Positions 8,380 through 20,559 of a stretch of DNA of 64,000 nucleotides are shown here, one piece after another (the stretch's first letter is position 1; each line of letters begins with the position of its first letter). The DNA is from Lysobacteraceae bacterium SCN 69-320 (GTDB lineage Bacteria > Pseudomonadota > Gammaproteobacteria > Xanthomonadales > Rhodanobacteraceae). The stretch covers positions 45,470 through 109,469 of the forward strand of contig MEFP01000014.1 of assembly GCA_001725155.1 (NCBI GenBank), read 5' to 3'. A program made the position numbers and the translations under genes. The notes under the pieces were generated by a model, which was not told the DNA's origin, ran no database searches, and saw only the letters and a list, made by a program, of their open reading frames with translations.

Positions 8380-9648
8380 TCAGCGCCCGGCCCGCCCGAG
8401 CATCGCATGCAGCAGCACGTTCGCGCCGGCTTCTATCCACTCCGGTGTCGCATCCTCGATCTCGTTGTGGCTGATGCCGCCGATGCACGGCACGAACACC
8501 ATCGCGGTCGGCGCGACCTGGGCCAGATAGCAGGCGTCGTGGCCGGCGCCGGAGACGATGTCCCGGTGCGAGTAGCCGAATTTCTGCGCGCCGGCGCGCA
8601 CCGAGGCGACGCAGTCGGCGTCGAAGGCGACCGGCGCGTAGTAGAAGATCTGCTCGAGCTTCGACACCTCGACCCTGGCCTCGTCAGCCGCGGCGGCGAT
8701 GCCGGCGCGCAGGTCCGCATCCATCTGCGCGAGCACGGCATCTTCGGGATGGCGCAGATCCACCGTGAAGAACACGCGGCCCGGAATCACGTTGCGCGAG
8801 TTCGGATGCACCTGCAGCATGCCGACCGTCGCACACGCGTACGGCGCGTATTTGTGGCCGATCGCATTGACGAGCTGGATCACTTTGGCCGCACCCAGCA
8901 GCGCGTCGCGGCGCCGCGGCATCGGCGTCGGGCCCGCATGCGATTCCTGGCCGGTCAGCACGACCTCGTACCAGCGCTGGCCCTGGGCGGCGTGAACCAC
9001 GCCTATCGTGACGTCTTCGGCTTCGAGTATCGGGCCCTGTTCGATGTGCAGTTCGAACGCCGCATGGATCGGCTTGCCGACGGGGGCGTCACCCGCGTAG
9101 CCGATGCGCGCGAGTTCCTCGCCCATGGTCTTGCCGTCGACGTCGGCGCGCGAGAGCCCGTAGTCCAACGTGAACACGCCGGCGAACACGCCCGAGGACA
9201 CCATGGCCGGCGCAAAGCGCGAGCCTTCCTCGTTGGTCCAGATCACGACCTCGACGGGACGGTCGGTTTCGATGCCGTGGTCGTTGAGCGAGCGGATGAC
9301 TTCCAATCCGCCGAGCACGCCGTAGATGCCGTCGAACTTGCCGCCGGTGGGCTGCGAGTCCGCGTGCGAGCCGGTCACGACCGGCGCGAGGCTGTCGTCC
9401 CTGCCGGCGCGGCGCGCGAACACGTTGCCCATCTGGTCGACCGTGATCGTGCAGCCGGCTTCTTTCGCCCAGCGCACGAACAGGTCGCGGCCCTGCTTGT
9501 CGAGATCGGTCAGCGCGAGGCGGCAGACGCCGCCCTTCGGCGTCGCGCCGATCTGCGCCATCTCCATGAGGCTGTCCCAAAGGCGGCGGCCGTTCACGCG
9601 CAGCGGCGCGGCGGTCGCATCGGCGGAATTCTTGGGTATCGCGTTCAT
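8380..9648 (-). CDS. Beta-ureidopropionase / N-carbamoyl amino acid hydrolase (M20 family)
   Basis: 422 residues from the ATG at 9648. It is a binuclear-metal amidohydrolase of the M20/M28 hydantoinase-carbamoylase group. Likely metal ligands are H95, D106, E141, H201 and H394, seen in GSHADSQ, GKFDGIYG, TNEEGSRF, ELHIEQGP and GISHNE. In this context it should hydrolyse N-carbamoyl-beta-alanine to beta-alanine, CO2 and ammonia, the third step of reductive pyrimidine breakdown; allantoate amidohydrolase is the main alternative from family membership alone. It is 85 bases downstream of mmsA on the same strand. Confidence 0.9.
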   Translation of the reverse strand: MNAIPKNSADATAAPLRVNGRRLWDSLMEMAQIGATPKGGVCRLALTDLDKQGRDLFVRWAKEAGCTITVDQMGNVFARRAGRDDSLAPVVTGSHADSQPTGGKFDGIYGVLGGLEVIRSLNDHGIETDRPVEVVIWTNEEGSRFAPAMVSSGVFAGVFTLDYGLSRADVDGKTMGEELARIGYAGDAPVGKPIHAAFELHIEQGPILEAEDVTIGVVHAAQGQRWYEVVLTGQESHAGPTPMPRRRDALLGAAKVIQLVNAIGHKYAPYACATVGMLQVHPNSRNVIPGRVFFTVDLRHPEDAVLAQMDADLRAGIAAAADEARVEVSKLEQIFYYAPVAFDADCVASVRAGAQKFGYSHRDIVSGAGHDACYLAQVAPTAMVFVPCIGGISHNEIEDATPEWIEAGANVLLHAMLGRAGR

Positions 9649-9733
9649 GCAGCCCTCGGATGGAAGCGGAAGCAGCGGAAGTCGGAAACGTCGACGATTC
9701 CGGCGGCGCCTCCTCCGCGCCGCCGGAACGGCA

Positions 9734-11236
<1,503 letters not shown>

Positions 11237-11307
11237 GGAGTTCTCCTGGCGCCGGCCGCAGGGAGCGGCGGCGCACGGTGGGACGGATGCGTGGGCGGCG
11301 GCGCGGC

Positions 11308-12660
11308 TCAGGCCACCGCGCGTATCGCTGCGCGCACGCCGTCGAACATCTGCGCGAGCTCCGCATCGGTGGTGATGACCGGCGGCGCCATCGCGATCGT
11401 GTCGCCGGTGAAGCGCAGCAGCAGGCCGCGCTTGAGGCCCTCCTCGAACAGGCGCAGACCGCGCAGGCCGGGCTGGCCCGGGATCGGCGACAGCTCCACC
11501 GCGGCGGCCGCGCCGCAGTTGCGGATGTCGATGACGTTGGGCTCGCCCTTCAGCGAATGCGCCGCGTCCTCGATCTTGCGGCCGAGTTCGGCGAAGCGCT
11601 GCGGCACCGCGTCGGAATGCAGGATGTCGAGCGTAGCGTGCGCCGCGGCCACGGCCAGCGCATGCGCCGAATAGGTATAGCCGTGGAAAAGTTCGACCGA
11701 GTACTCCGGTCCCTGCATGAAGGCGTTGTAGACCGCGTCGGTCGCGATCACGCCGCCCATCGGCACCGTGCCGTTGTTGACGCACTTGGCGAAGGTGATC
11801 AGGTCCGGCGTCGCGCCGAAGGCCTGTGCGCCGAACCAGTCGCCCATGCGGCCGAAGCCGCAGATCACTTCGTCGAAGATCAGCAGGATGCCGTGCTTCG
11901 TGCAGATCTCGCGCAGACGCTGCAGATAGCCCTGCGGCGGCACGACCACGCCGACCGAGCCCTGCATGGGTTCGACGATGACCGCGGCGATCGTCGAGGC
12001 GTCGTGCAGCGCGACGAGACGCTCGAGCTCGTCGGCCAGATGCGCGCCCCAGGTCGGCTGGCCGCGCGAGAAGGCCATTTCCTTGAGGTTGTGGGTATGC
12101 GGCAGATGGTCGACGCCCGGCAGCATCAGCGGCGCGAACATCTTGCGGTTGGCGACCATGCCGCCGGCCGAAATTCCGGCGATGCCGACGCCGTGATAGC
12201 CCTTCTCGCGGCCGATGATGCGCGTGCGCGACGCCTCGCCGCGCAGGCGGTGATAGGCGACGGCGATCTTGACCGCGGTGTCGACGGCTTCGGAACCCGA
12301 GTTGGTGAAGAACACGCGGTTCAGATCGCCCGGTGCGACCGCGGCGATGCGTTCGGCCAGGCGAAACGTGTCGGGGCTGGCGACCTGGAATGCAGGAATG
12401 TAGTCGGCCTTGTCGAGCTGGGCCTTGACCGCCTCGACGATGCGCGGGTCGCGATGCCCCAGCGACGAACACCACAGGCCGGACAGACAGTCGAACAGGC
12501 GCTGGCCTTCGACCGTGGTGTAGTAGGCGCCTTCCGCGCCGACGAGCAGGCGGTCCAGCGGGCGGTGATGCTTGAAATAGCGGTTGTGCGTGAACGGCAT
12601 CCAGTACGGATCGAGGTTCAGATCCGTATCGGGCTGCGGCGCCGTAGCGGCAAGATTCAT
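11308..12660 (-). CDS. Omega-amino acid (beta-alanine):pyruvate aminotransferase, class III
   Basis: 450 residues, a class III PLP enzyme. Visible landmarks are the phosphate-binding [10 protein letters not shown] at residues 120-129, D263 in [11 protein letters not shown], and the Schiff-base lysine K292 in [14 protein letters not shown]. The N-terminal [12 protein letters not shown] is characteristic of the beta-alanine:pyruvate transaminase subgroup (BauA/OapT). It would turn beta-alanine into malonate semialdehyde, feeding MmsA. It is the first gene of the leftward run and divides a divergent control region with codA. Confidence 0.93.
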   Translation of the reverse strand: MNLAATAPQPDTDLNLDPYWMPFTHNRYFKHHRPLDRLLVGAEGAYYTTVEGQRLFDCLSGLWCSSLGHRDPRIVEAVKAQLDKADYIPAFQVASPDTFRLAERIAAVAPGDLNRVFFTNSGSEAVDTAVKIAVAYHRLRGEASRTRIIGREKGYHGVGIAGISAGGMVANRKMFAPLMLPGVDHLPHTHNLKEMAFSRGQPTWGAHLADELERLVALHDASTIAAVIVEPMQGSVGVVVPPQGYLQRLREICTKHGILLIFDEVICGFGRMGDWFGAQAFGATPDLITFAKCVNNGTVPMGGVIATDAVYNAFMQGPEYSVELFHGYTYSAHALAVAAAHATLDILHSDAVPQRFAELGRKIEDAAHSLKGEPNVIDIRNCGAAAAVELSPIPGQPGLRGLRLFEEGLKRGLLLRFTGDTIAMAPPVITTDAELAQMFDGVRAAIRAVA

Positions 12661-12977
12661 GGCGGGTTCGGTCCTGGGTTCGTGCGGGCAGACCCCGATG
12701 GTGCCGCAACGGCACCGCGTCCGTCTGCGCGCGCCTGGGTCGCGCGGTGGAATGCCGCGGCAACGGCGTCGCCGCCGCCTCCGCGACCGCCGCAGGCGGC
12801 CGGGCCGCGCGGCGATGAAACTGCGCGTTGCGGACTACCTGCCGCAACGCTGCCGGCGAGACCGTATCGCCAGCGGAATGCCGAGCGTTGCACTACGCGC
12901 GCACGGATGCAAGCGTCAGGCGCGGGTTGCCGGCGCGTGCTAGCGTGCCGCTCCCGAATCCGCCAGCCGCCTTCGCC
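12661..12977. promoter_or_regulatory. Divergent control region, aminotransferase / codA
   Basis: A 317-base gap separates the two divergent start codons, so promoters for both directions should be here. A perfect inverted repeat GGTGCC-N5-GGCACC occurs at 12700-12716, about 40 bases upstream of the aminotransferase ATG; it could be an operator or part of a leader hairpin. No regulator gene is next to it and no consensus promoter stands out in the GC-rich sequence. Confidence 0.4.
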
Positions 12978-14264
12978 ATGGACCTGATCCTGCGCCACGC
13001 CAACCTGCCCGACGGACGCGTCGACCACGACATCGGCATACGCGACGGACGCATCGTTGCGGTCGCGCCGGCACTGGCCGCGAGCGCCGCCGACGAGATC
13101 GACGTGCGCGGCCGCCTCGTCAGTCCGCCGTTCGTCGACGCACATTTCCACCTCGACGCGGCGCTGTCCCTGGGCCTGCCGCGGCTCAACCGCTCGGGCA
13201 CCCTGCTCGAGGGCATCGCGCTCTGGGGCGAGCTCAAGCCGGAGCTGACCCAGGAGGCGCTGATAGCCCGAGCAATGGCCTACTGCGACATGGCGGTCAG
13301 CCAGGGCCTGCTCGCGATACGCAGCCACGTCGACGTCTGCGACGACCGCCTGCTCGCGGTCGACGCGCTGCTGGAGGTCAGGCGCCGCGTCGCGCCGTAT
13401 CTGGATCTGCAGCTCGTCGCGTTCCCGCAGGACGGCCTGCTGCGCTCGGCCACGGCCGAGGCCAACCTGCGCCGCGCCCTGGACCGGGGCGTCGACGTCG
13501 TCGGCGGCATTCCGCACTTCGAGCGCACCATGGCCGACGGCGCCGAATCCGTGCGCCGGCTCTGTGAACTCGCGGCCGAGCGCGGCCTGCTCGTCGACAT
13601 GCACTGCGACGAATCCGACGATCCGTTGTCGCGGCACATCGAGACTCTGGCCGCCGAAACGCATCGCCTCGGCCTGCACGGCCGCGTGACCGGCTCGCAT
13701 CTGACTTCGATGCATTCGATGGACAACTATTACGTGTCCAAGCTGCTGCCGCTGATCGCCGAAAGCGGCGTCGCGGCGGTGGCCAATCCGCTGATCAACA
13801 TCACCTTGCAGGGCCGCCACGACGGCTATCCCAAGCGCCGCGGCATGACCCGCGTGCCCGAGCTGCTGGCCACCGGCGTGAACGTCGCGTTCGGCCACGA
13901 CTGCGTCATGGACCCCTGGTACTCCTTCGGCAGCGCCGACATGCTCGAGGTCGCGCACATGGGCATCCATGTCGCGCAGATGACCTCGCAGGACGCGATA
14001 CGCCAGGCCTTCGACGCGGTCACCGTCAACGCCGCGCGCATCCTGCATCTGGACGGCTACGGCCTCGCACCGGGCTGCCGCGCCGACCTCGTCGTGCTGC
14101 AGGCCGCCGATCCGTTCGAGGCGCTGCGCCTGAAGGCGGCGCGGCTGTACGTGCTGCGCAGCGGTCGCGTGATCGCCAGCAGCCCCGAGCGCGCCGCGGC
14201 ACTCGATCTGCCGGGGCGGCCGGACCGCGTGACCCCGGAATTCGTGCCGGGATCGATCCGTTAG
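12978..14264 (+). CDS. codA: Cytosine deaminase (CodA family)
   Basis: 428 residues, amidohydrolase superfamily, essentially the length of E. coli CodA. Metal-site residues are all present: H56 and H58 (VDAHFHLD), H209 and E212 (MHCDES), H241 (SHLTSMHS) and D308 (FGHDCVMDPWY); Q151 matches the substrate glutamine. It deaminates cytosine to uracil, which PreTA could then reduce. The residue after the metal aspartate is cysteine (C309) where E. coli CodA has D314, so substrate range may differ (isocytosine, isoguanine or creatinine-like compounds are possible). The start ATG at 12978 was chosen over the open frame upstream because it begins the conserved domain. Confidence 0.93.
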   Translation: MDLILRHANLPDGRVDHDIGIRDGRIVAVAPALAASAADEIDVRGRLVSPPFVDAHFHLDAALSLGLPRLNRSGTLLEGIALWGELKPELTQEALIARAMAYCDMAVSQGLLAIRSHVDVCDDRLLAVDALLEVRRRVAPYLDLQLVAFPQDGLLRSATAEANLRRALDRGVDVVGGIPHFERTMADGAESVRRLCELAAERGLLVDMHCDESDDPLSRHIETLAAETHRLGLHGRVTGSHLTSMHSMDNYYVSKLLPLIAESGVAAVANPLINITLQGRHDGYPKRRGMTRVPELLATGVNVAFGHDCVMDPWYSFGSADMLEVAHMGIHVAQMTSQDAIRQAFDAVTVNAARILHLDGYGLAPGCRADLVVLQAADPFEALRLKAARLYVLRSGRVIASSPERAAALDLPGRPDRVTPEFVPGSIR

Positions 14265-14286
14265 AGGCGGCTGCCGGCCGCAGGCA

Positions 14287-15225
14287 CTACGGCTGGACGC
14301 TGTCGATGTATCGGTCCAGCACAGCCATGCCGTCGCGCTCCAGCTCCCGCAAGTGCTCGATCAGCCCGCGCAGACCGGGATCGTTGCGACGGCCCAGCCT
14401 TGCTATCCAGCGCCGCGCCGCGACCCTCGCTTCGGCTTCGCGGCCTTCGTTGAGCAGCAACGTCACTTCGAGATGGGACAGCGAGATCGCTTCGGGATCG
14501 ATCTGCTCGGCCTCGCGGAACAGCGCCCAGACCCTGGCGAAATCCTGCCGGTCACTCGCGATCGAAGCCAGCCGCTGCAACGCGGCGGACTTCACCGTGC
14601 GGTCACCGTATCGCACGGCGCGCTCCAGCAGTTGCGCCTTCTTGCGCGGCTTGCCCAGATCGGAATACACATTGGTAAGAAGATCGAGCAGCAGCTCGCG
14701 GCGCGCGACGAACGCATCGTCGCGCTGGAACCATGGCTCCAGCAACGCCAGCACCGATGTGCTCTCGCCCCGCGCCTGCCATTCACCCGCGACATGCGCG
14801 ACCCGATCGACGTCCACGCGGCTGTCCGGCAGCGCTTTCCACTGCGTGCGCGGCAGCAGGCGCAACACTTCGCCAAGCAGGTTCGCATCCCTCAGCGGCA
14901 CGTTGCGCGACAGCGGCTCGCAGCATTGTTTGAACTTGAAGCCGGAACCACAGTAACAAGGTTCGTTGCGCTGCGGCGTCGGCAACATCGGGGAAGCAAA
15001 GCCGTGGGCCGGACTCGGCGACGCCTGCCATACCGAGCGCGCCAGCGCGAGGCCGAGCCGCCTGCGCAGATCGTCGTCGTCGCGCAAGTTGCCCTCGGGC
15101 GGCGCCGGGAACAGATCGCGCTCCATCTGCAGGTAACGCAGCTGATATTCGGACAGATCGTCGCTGCGCAGCAGCAGCTGCAGACAGCGGCGGACGAAAA
15201 AATCGAAGTCGAATCCGCCGTTCAT
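14287..15225 (-). CDS. SEC-C metal-binding motif protein
   Basis: 312 residues. A SEC-C zinc motif (C90, C92, C101, C102 in PCYCGSGFKFKQCC) follows an N-terminal acidic region that starts MNGGFDFDFF. The C-terminal 200 residues are helical and TPR-like, with alternating leucine/alanine-rich segments. SEC-C motifs occur at the SecA C-terminus, where they bind SecB, and in many small proteins of unknown role. It is convergent with codA, separated by 22 bases. Cytoplasmic; function unknown beyond probable zinc-dependent protein binding. Confidence 0.75.
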   Translation of the reverse strand: MNGGFDFDFFVRRCLQLLLRSDDLSEYQLRYLQMERDLFPAPPEGNLRDDDDLRRRLGLALARSVWQASPSPAHGFASPMLPTPQRNEPCYCGSGFKFKQCCEPLSRNVPLRDANLLGEVLRLLPRTQWKALPDSRVDVDRVAHVAGEWQARGESTSVLALLEPWFQRDDAFVARRELLLDLLTNVYSDLGKPRKKAQLLERAVRYGDRTVKSAALQRLASIASDRQDFARVWALFREAEQIDPEAISLSHLEVTLLLNEGREAEARVAARRWIARLGRRNDPGLRGLIEHLRELERDGMAVLDRYIDSVQP

Positions 15226-15368
15226 CCTGCACCTTCAGTTCAGATCCCGCATCGTACCGGCTAAATCGAGGTCGCGGCGAGCTCGATCGGGTGCGCTTGC
15301 CTGCATGCGGACGGGGCACGCCGGCACGGCACCTCCGCCGCCTGACCAGGCACCTGCCGCCAATGAAA

Positions 15369-15390
15369 AGCCCCGCATCGCTGCGGGGCT
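15369..15390 (-). terminator. Rho-independent terminator of groES-groEL
   Basis: A GC-rich hairpin (AGCCCCGCA-TCG-C-TGCGGGGCT type) is followed on the leftward transcript by TTTTCATT. It lies about 60 bases beyond the groEL stop codon. Confidence 0.8.
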
Positions 15391-15403
15391 TCCGGTAACG
15401 CAT

Positions 15404-15430
15404 GATCCGCCGCGCGCTGCGCGGCGGATC
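15404..15430 (-). terminator. Second hairpin between groEL stop and terminator
   Basis: A perfect 12-base inverted repeat, GATCCGCCGCGC with a 3-base loop, lies between the groEL stop codon and the T-tailed terminator. There is no U-tract, so it may protect the 3' end or act as a pause hairpin in front of the true terminator. Confidence 0.55.
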
Positions 15431-15452
15431 GTAGACGACGGGTCGCGGACTA

Positions 15453-17162
<1,710 letters not shown>

Positions 17163-17216
17163 TCAGGCGGCTGCGCAGTCGCCCTCGGGGCGCCGCGCCG
17201 CATCCGTCGGCGTCGA

Positions 17217-17507
17217 TCAGGCTTCGATGACAGCCAGCAGATCTTCTTCGCGCATGACCAGCAGCTCTTCGCCGTCGATCTTCACTTCGGTGCCGCTGTA
17301 CTTGCCGAACAGCACCGTGTCGCCGGCCTTGACCGCGATCGGACGGACCTTGCCGTCTTCGAGGATCTTGCCGGTGCCGGCGGCGATGACTTCGCCGCGA
17401 ACCGGCTTTTCGGTGGCGCTGTCGGGGATGACGATGCCGCCGGCGGACTTGGTCTCGGCTTCCAGGCGCTTGATGATCACACGATCGTGCAGGGGACGAA
17501 GCTTCAT
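17217..17507 (-). CDS. groS: Co-chaperonin GroES (Cpn10)
   Basis: 96 residues from the ATG at 17507 ([14 protein letters not shown]), the normal GroES start; an in-frame codon five residues upstream would give an atypical leader. The mobile loop that contacts GroEL is visible at [24 protein letters not shown] lies upstream as ribosome site. It caps the GroEL ring. The gene starts 56 bases downstream of the CIRCE element and leads the groES-groEL operon. Confidence 0.98.
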   Translation of the reverse strand: MKLRPLHDRVIIKRLEAETKSAGGIVIPDSATEKPVRGEVIAAGTGKILEDGKVRPIAVKAGDTVLFGKYSGTEVKIDGEELLVMREEDLLAVIEA

Positions 17508-17562
17508 GGGTTGTTCCCTCAAAGTGACAAGAAGTTGATTGATAAAGGATTGTGGCGACTTG

Positions 17563-17589
17563 TTAGCACTCGCCGCCGGTGAGTGCCAA
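17563..17589. promoter_or_regulatory. CIRCE operator (HrcA binding site)
   Basis: TTAGCACTC, nine spacer bases, then GAGTGCCAA. The CIRCE consensus is TTAGCACTC-N9-GAGTGCTAA, so there is one mismatch in the right arm. It sits upstream of groES in the leader or promoter region. It implies heat-shock repression of groES-groEL by HrcA, whose gene is not in this window. Confidence 0.93.
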
Positions 17590-17806
17590 TTCTAGCCGCG
17601 AAACGTGACAAGGCAATGCCTCGTCGGGTGACCGGCACATTGGGCGCGGTTCGCGGCTTTCAAGAGCCAGTCTCGCGACGGGCCGCGTTCCGGCCGGGGC
17701 GATGGCGGCCGCGGCCGGGCCGGCGGCGTCTTGCCGCAGCCCCGGGCCATGGGACGCGGCGGGCCGCTCGGGTTATCGTGCGCGCCCCGAAACCGCCGGT
17801 GCCGCC

Positions 17807-18130
17807 ATGTCCGCCGTCATCGTCTACTGCAGCGTGCCCGACCAGGACGTCGCCGACCGCATCGCCCGTACCCTCGTCGACGAAGGCCTGGCCGCCTGCG
17901 TCAGCCGCCTGCCCGGCATGGTCTCGACCTATCGCTGGAACGGCGAGACCCGTGTCGACGCCGAGCTGTTGCTGCTGATCAAGACCACGCGGGCGCGCTT
18001 CGCGGCGCTGAGCGCGCGCATCGTCGCCCTGCATCCGTATGAACTCCCCGAGGTCGTCGCGGTCGATGTCGCCTTGGGGCATGAGCCGTACCTGGCCTGG
18101 ATCGCCGACGTCACGGCATCCCGGCACTGA
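17807..18130 (+). CDS. cutA: Divalent-cation tolerance protein CutA
   Basis: 107 residues from the ATG at 17807. The CutA1 core is clear: IVYCSVPDQDVADRIARTLV, then LAACVSRLPGMVSTYRWNGE and the C-terminal HPYELPEVVAVDV. CutA proteins form very stable trimers of ferredoxin-like subunits and are linked to copper tolerance, although the exact role is unsettled. It is divergent from groES and lies 74 bases upstream of dsbD, the order often seen in proteobacteria (cutA-dsbD). Confidence 0.95.
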   Translation: MSAVIVYCSVPDQDVADRIARTLVDEGLAACVSRLPGMVSTYRWNGETRVDAELLLLIKTTRARFAALSARIVALHPYELPEVVAVDVALGHEPYLAWIADVTASRH

Positions 18131-18204
18131 CACCCTTCCACCCACCGCCGCAAGCGAACCGCGCCGCGGCCGGTCCGTTACGCATCACCGCCGTTGGAGC
18201 CGCA

Positions 18205-20559
18205 ATGAGCCGTATCGCCCGCGTCATTCTGACCGTCCTCGCCGTCGCCGGCCTGGGGCGGGCCCAGGCCCAGTCCGATACGGATCTGTTGCGCGTCGAG
18301 GATGCGTTCGCGCTGACCACGACAGCGGTCGACCACGGCACCGTACGGCTGGAATGGAAGATCGCCGACGGCTATTACCTGTATCGCTCGCGGATCAAGA
18401 CCGGCAAGCCGGCGGCGGGCCTGAGCCTGGGCAGCCTGGAGCTGCCGCCCGGCGAGCAGAAGCACGACGAGTTCCTGGGCGAAGTCGAGGTCTATCACGA
18501 CAAGGTCGCCGCCACGCAACCGGTCACGCTCGAGTCCGGCGACACGGCCGAGTTCAGCGTCAGCATCCAGGGCTGCCACGAACGCGAGCCCAAGATCTGC
18601 TACCCGCCGCATGCGACCGTGGTCAAGGTGACGCTGCCGGCGGCTGCCGCATCAGCCGGCATCACGGCTCCCGCATCGGCCGGCACGCTGCCGATCGGCG
18701 GCCCTGCCAGCGCTCCGGCCGGTGATCTGAAGTCCGCCCTCGGCCAGCTCGGCAAGCCGGCGACCGATGCGCCGATGGATACCGGCACCGAGAACACCGC
18801 CGACGCGGACACCGAGAAGCTGCCGCTGCCGCCGGAACAGGCCTTCGTGTTCGAGACCATCGCGACCGGCCCCGGCGAACTGCTCGCGCGCTGGACCATG
18901 CCCAAGGGCTATTACCTGTATCGCGACAAGACGGTGCTGACCCCCGCGGCCGACAGCGGCGTCAAGCTCGGCCAGCTCCAGTGGCCGGCCGGCGTCATGC
19001 ACAAGGACGAGCATTTCGGCGAAGTCACCGTGTATTTCGATCAGGTCGAGCTGCCGATCCTGATCAGGCACGAACGCGGCAATGCCGAGCCCCTGAAGCT
19101 CACGGCCGAATTCCAGGGCTGCGAGAACGACGGCATCTGCTATCCGGTCATGACCCGCACGGTATCCGTCGACCTGCCGGCAGCCAGCGCCGATCAGCTC
19201 GCAGCCGGCAATGCGCGCTATCTGTCGATCAAGCAGCAGCCCCCTGCGGCGGCGGGCGGCACCGAACAGTCGGAAGAACAGGTGCTCGCGGCGAGCCTGT
19301 CGGCCAACCGCCTGCTCGCGCTGCTGTCGTTCTTCGGTTTCGGCCTGCTGCTGGCGTTCACGCCCTGCGTGTTCCCGATGGTGCCCATCCTCTCGGGCAT
19401 CATCGCCGGCGCCGGTCCCGAGGTGTCGACGCGGCGCGCCTTCGTGCTGTCGCTGGTCTACGTGCTCGCTTCCTCGGTCGTGTTCACGATCGCCGGCATC
19501 ATTGCCGGACTCGCCGGCGCGAACCTGCAGGCCGCGTTCCAGCAGCCCTGGATACTGACCGCGTTCGCGCTGCTGTTCGTGCTGCTGTCGCTGTCCATGT
19601 TCGGCTTCTACGAACTGCAGCTGCCCGGCAGCCTGCAGAATCGCATCGCCTCGATCAGCAACCGCCAGCAGGGCGGCTCGCTGCTCGGCGTGGCCGTCAT
19701 GGGCATGCTCTCGGCGCTGATCGTCGGCCCCTGCGTCGCGCCGCCGCTGGCCGCGGCCGTGCTCTATATCAGTCAGACCGGCGATCCGGTCTTCGGCGGC
19801 ATCGCCCTGTTCGTGCTGTCGCTGGGCATGGGCGCGCCGCTGGTCGTCGCGGGCACCGCAGCCGGCAAACTGCTGCCGCGCGCCGGCGCCTGGATGGATG
19901 CGGTCAAGGCGGTCTTCGGCGTGAGCTTCCTTGCGCTGGCGATCTGGATGCTCGCCCGCTTCCTCGATCCGGTCTGGACCATGCTGATGATCGGCGCGCT
20001 GACGGTGGCCTGCGGCGTCTATCTCGGCGCGCTGGATCGCCTGCCGGACGGCGCTTCGGGCTGGCGCCGGCTGTGGAAGGCGCTCGGCGTGATGCTGCTG
20101 ATCGCCGGCGCGGCGCAGCTGGTCGGCGCGTTCGCCGGCTCGCGCGATCCGCTGCAGCCGCTCAAGGGCCTGTCGGCCGGCGGCGGCGCGGCGACCAGGG
20201 ACGAGCACCTGGCCTTCCGCACGATCAAGAGCGTCGAGGACCTGCAGCGCAGCCTCGGCGAAGGCAAGCCCGTCATGCTGGACTTCTATGCGGACTGGTG
20301 CGTGTCCTGCAAGGAGATGGAGAAGTTCACCTTCACCAAGCCGGAAGTCCACGCCGCCCTGAACGGCCATACCCTGCTCAAGGCCGACGTGACCGCCAAC
20401 GACGCGACCGACCAGGCCCTGCTCAAGCATTTCGGCCTGTTCGGCCCGCCGGCCACGATCTTCTTCGGCAGCGACGGCCAGGAACGGCGCGCCCAGCGCC
20501 TGATCGGCTTCGAGGCCGCCGACAAGTTCGCCGCGCGCGCAGCCAAGGCAGGCCGCTGA
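18205..20559 (+). CDS. dsbD: Thiol:disulfide interchange protein DsbD with two N-terminal domains
   Basis: 784 residues, about 200 longer than E. coli DsbD. After a signal peptide (residues 1-22) come two successive DsbD-alpha domains: one with C124/C132 (IQGCHEREPKICYPP) and one with C306/C312 (FQGCENDGICYPV). A proline- and alanine-rich linker joins them. The membrane beta domain has eight or so helices with C388 (FTPCVFP) and C510 (VGPCVAPP). The periplasmic thioredoxin-like gamma domain ends the protein with C699/C702 (ADWCVSCK). DsbD carries electrons from cytoplasmic thioredoxin to periplasmic DsbC, DsbG or CcmG. The stop overlaps the start of the downstream TlpA-like gene. Confidence 0.95.
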   Translation: MSRIARVILTVLAVAGLGRAQAQSDTDLLRVEDAFALTTTAVDHGTVRLEWKIADGYYLYRSRIKTGKPAAGLSLGSLELPPGEQKHDEFLGEVEVYHDKVAATQPVTLESGDTAEFSVSIQGCHEREPKICYPPHATVVKVTLPAAAASAGITAPASAGTLPIGGPASAPAGDLKSALGQLGKPATDAPMDTGTENTADADTEKLPLPPEQAFVFETIATGPGELLARWTMPKGYYLYRDKTVLTPAADSGVKLGQLQWPAGVMHKDEHFGEVTVYFDQVELPILIRHERGNAEPLKLTAEFQGCENDGICYPVMTRTVSVDLPAASADQLAAGNARYLSIKQQPPAAAGGTEQSEEQVLAASLSANRLLALLSFFGFGLLLAFTPCVFPMVPILSGIIAGAGPEVSTRRAFVLSLVYVLASSVVFTIAGIIAGLAGANLQAAFQQPWILTAFALLFVLLSLSMFGFYELQLPGSLQNRIASISNRQQGGSLLGVAVMGMLSALIVGPCVAPPLAAAVLYISQTGDPVFGGIALFVLSLGMGAPLVVAGTAAGKLLPRAGAWMDAVKAVFGVSFLALAIWMLARFLDPVWTMLMIGALTVACGVYLGALDRLPDGASGWRRLWKALGVMLLIAGAAQLVGAFAGSRDPLQPLKGLSAGGGAATRDEHLAFRTIKSVEDLQRSLGEGKPVMLDFYADWCVSCKEMEKFTFTKPEVHAALNGHTLLKADVTANDATDQALLKHFGLFGPPATIFFGSDGQERRAQRLIGFEAADKFAARAAKAGR

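Noticed and set aside
12661..12977. Search for a pyrimidine regulator gene (RutR or PydR type) near the catabolic genes
   Set aside because: No regulator-like open frame was found in the window; control may come from elsewhere.
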